DNA of 64,000 nt, from assembly GCF_037975245.1 (NCBI RefSeq), contig NC_092568.1:2480001-2544000 (forward strand), written 5' to 3'. The translations under genes and the position numbers were made by a program. Positions within the stretch are counted from its first letter, which is position 1. Each line of letters opens with the position of its first letter. The notes beneath the pieces were generated by a model, which worked only from the letters and a program-made list of their open reading frames with translations, was not told where the DNA came from and ran no database searches. This document shows positions 61,671 to 64,000 of this stretch, one piece after another. Source of the stretch: Apostichopus japonicus (lineage: Eukaryota; Echinodermata; Holothuroidea; Aspidochirotida; Stichopodidae).

Positions 61671-63424
61671 GGCTCTCAGGAAATCCTGGGCACTTCCATG
61701 TTTCTTCTTGTTTCACTGAGACCTTGGGCAAATATCAAATTGACGGTTCAAGTTATTGCTCATGCCTTACCTATCCTACTAAGTACTGTTACATGATATT
61801 TATACTAGCTTTATGGATGTAATGGCATGATAAAATATTAAGACAAATATTTTGAAGTTCCAGCCATCTGCAGAAAAGTTTTGATTGACACTTGAATCAC
61901 GGCTGTTTCATGGCTATGTTTATTTGTTTCCCAAGCACCATCTACCTGGAGGTAGCCTATTCTTGTTGAGTTAATAACTTATGCCTAGAACACCTTGCTT
62001 GTTGTTATGGAATGCAGAAAAGGTCAGCGTGAGCCGATGTAGCCTAAAAAAACTTGAAGCTGTTGTCTCAAAATTGATGATGTTGTCCCAAATAGGCACA
62101 CAGGTGCCAGCCATAATGCTTTTTGAACATCAGCTTTGGTAAAGAAAACAAGGCCCTAATTGTGTAATGCACATGTATCAGGGTTCGAGACTTCACAGCC
62201 ATACAGGATATATTGGGAAATGCTGGGAAATAGTCAGAAATACCAGGAAATTAGTGAATACAAAATCATATGCAATACAACTACAGTTAAGTAAGCTCTA
62301 ATTACACTGATTTGTATGACATAGTATCTGTTATCCAGACTCAATTATATTATAAACTTACTGATTAGGTTTGAAGCTAATTATTCATCTAATTATAAAA
62401 GTTCCTACCAGCCAGCTCTGCACATTTATTGAGCGAGTCATCTTCAACTTCGGGATGATACAAACTAAACTACGGAATTGACTTGGTCTGCAAAAAGCTG
62501 CAAAATTGGTAAGGCAAGACTGATTCTTAAGAGGAGCAGTGGACATTGACTGGTGATGTATATACTTGCCACTAGAGCCTTTTTGAGTATATAAGTACTG
62601 TAACATATCCTTTCAGACTGTAAACATTCAGATTTTCATTAATGGATGTTGCTTAATCTCCAAAACTGCAGCATTGAAAAGTTGTCAAATTTAAATCAAA
62701 ACTGTCATGTTCATGTATTGTTTTCACAGGATTGTACATATATAGGACTTATTAGTTTTAATTACCTTTCTTTGTCATTTTCTGGGTGCTTTGGTTTTAA
62801 AGCTGCCCTAGGCACCTTATTATATAGTACTACATACTACTACTAGTCTAGGGTAACCCAGGCCTTACACAACTAGCCTAGTAGTAGTACTAATTAGGTT
62901 GCAATCAACAGTGCTCAATGGTACTATTTGGTATAGGCCTAAAGCAATATTATTACTCCTGAATTAGGCATCGAATCAGATGCTGCAGGCTGAAGCAAAC
63001 TCAACAGGCATGATGAAAGAACGATAATAAGAAAGAATTTAATATGAAATTGACACTAGCCTACCTCGGATTTTGTACAAACGTACAGCCTTTCTCGGCT
63101 CTGGTGCTCACCTGAACTAACGAAGGTACACTTTGATATCTTTGACTAGCCTGCACCCTAATTCATTAGCCAACTGTCTTTAACCTTTAGACTTAGTCCT
63201 TTTGACCTTGGAGCACTGATCTAGATCAGTGCCTTCGAGCTGCCGCCGCCACAGAAATTTCCCACAGTGATGTTTTGCGCTGCCACTACGATAACAGAGA
63301 AACAGGGACCGAAATGTATAAATTTCTGTGGAAACATGATACTGAACTTTTGCTGTAGTGCCTATATATAGCCCCGGCGACACAAAAAGCATCATTGCTA
63401 CATCAACATCAAAGTAGAAATATC

Positions 63425-63929
63425 CATAGGCGTACGAGGCGGGGGGGGGGGGGCTGGGGGCTGCAGCCCCCCTAACCAATAATGTTGTGAAAATTCGGGC
63501 AATATGCTGAGAATTTTTCGGGCACCTACTGAAAGAAGAAAAATTTGCAATGTGTTTTTCAATTTTTTTTGGGGGGGGGGGTGAAAATTCGGCCAATATG
63601 CTGAGAATTTTTCGGGCACCTACTGAAAGAAGAATAATTTGCAATGTGTTTTTCAATGGTTAAACTGATATTATTATTATCGTTATTATTGTTACGACTT
63701 CCTCAATAATTAAAACCAATATGGAAGGGTAATAACACGGAAAATATAACCAAAATTTTTCAACATCTTATAGTGCATGTCATATAGGCATTCATCGATT
63801 ATCGGCATGTGATAAAATAATCGATGAATGCCTATATGATAGCGCATTATGATGTTGAACGCGCACGAATCGCGCGAAAAATTTTGGTTATATTTTTCGG
63901 GCAAGTCGTTATAGGCTCCTACGCCTATG
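63425..63929. mobile_element. hAT-like MITE, CATAGGCGTAG family, copy 3
   Basis: Starts CATAGGCGTACGAGG and ends CTCCTACGCCTATG, flanked by GAAATATC at 63417-63424 and 63930-63937. It carries two of the roughly 84-bp internal units (TTCGGGCACCTACTGAAAG at about 63518 and 63612) and an inverted pair around 63788-63826 (ATTCATCGATTAT / ATAATCGATGAAT). Non-coding. Confidence 0.9.
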
Positions 63930-64000
63930 GAAATATCGCGTGGATAAGTATATAATCTACAACCCGAAAACTTATATTCCCAATAATTACCACCTCAGCA

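Larger units (their letters stand above)
53662..64000. other. Gene-poor region upstream of HAO1
   Basis: No gene recognised on either strand. The HAO1 promoter should be just above 53661, but no core element was identified. The stretch is dominated by nested DNA transposons at 54820-56995, 59345-61670 and 63425-63929. Between them (about 57.0-59.3 and 61.7-63.4 kb) I see AT-rich sequence with short open frames only. Confidence 0.5.

Noticed and set aside
62409-62469. Possible 61-nt minus-strand exon (acceptor CCGTAG, donor CTG|GTAGGA) with an acidic frame
   Set aside because: Two frames are open, the polypyrimidine tract is weak and no partner exon was found within the window.
63180-63656. 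158-codon minus-strand frame with Pro runs, and the 137-codon frame at 39385-39798
   Set aside because: Both run through CATAGGCGTAG MITEs and read their tandem 84-bp units; not genes.
1-64000. CRISPR arrays, operons or other prokaryotic systems
   Set aside because: All genes have spliceosomal introns and the repeats are transposons or satellites; nothing resembles spacer-repeat arrays or bacterial gene clusters.

Overview
The window is a piece of an animal nuclear genome. Its protein-coding genes are split by GT-AG introns, spaced by AT-rich intergenic DNA, and heavily invaded by DNA transposons. The recognisable genes are an alpha-SNAP, a DMAC2-type complex I assembly factor and a peroxisomal hydroxyacid oxidase, all ordinary metazoan genes. 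Gene content, frequent AGGCCT-type motifs and the style of repeats make me suspect a marine deuterostome, perhaps an echinoderm such as a sea cucumber. That is an impression, not a demonstration.

Layout from left to right. (1) About 2.2-3.9 kb, plus strand: the last two coding exons of a gene that begins outside the window; family not recognised. (2) 6.2-11.5 kb, minus strand: a three-exon gene for an unrecognised, mostly disordered 489-residue protein with four WSP motifs and a C-terminal helix. (3) 11.5-16.3 kb: intergenic, repeats only. (4) 16.3-26.2 kb, plus strand: complete eight-exon alpha-SNAP gene (NAPA, 292 aa), with a CAGTA-ended element, a 108-bp minisatellite and a TTAA fold-back element in its introns. 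(5) 26.2-31.5 kb: NAPA 3' UTR and intergenic repeats. (6) 31.5-34.6 kb, plus strand: DMAC2-like gene (270 aa). (7) 36.9-53.7 kb, minus strand: complete eight-exon hydroxyacid oxidase gene (HAO1-like, 367 aa). Intron 4 holds nested MITEs and a broken SAP-domain mobile gene; intron 1 holds a 5.26-kb inverted-repeat transposon. (8) 53.7-64 kb: no gene recognised, several nested hAT-like elements.

The genes are not an operon and share no evident pathway. Alpha-SNAP works in SNARE disassembly, DMAC2 in building mitochondrial complex I, and HAO1 in peroxisomal 2-hydroxyacid oxidation. DMAC2 and HAO1 converge tail to tail about 2.3 kb apart.

The most notable non-genic content is the transposon layer. 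I could delimit nine insertions by their 8-bp target-site duplications, most of them nested in other repeats. One 5.26-kb element has perfect 25-bp terminal inverted repeats and two subterminal fields of a 14-bp motif (GTTTCGGACATCAC), often in pairs 18-19 bp apart. All exon coordinates come from reading splice sites and phases by eye; no alignment or transcript data were available.
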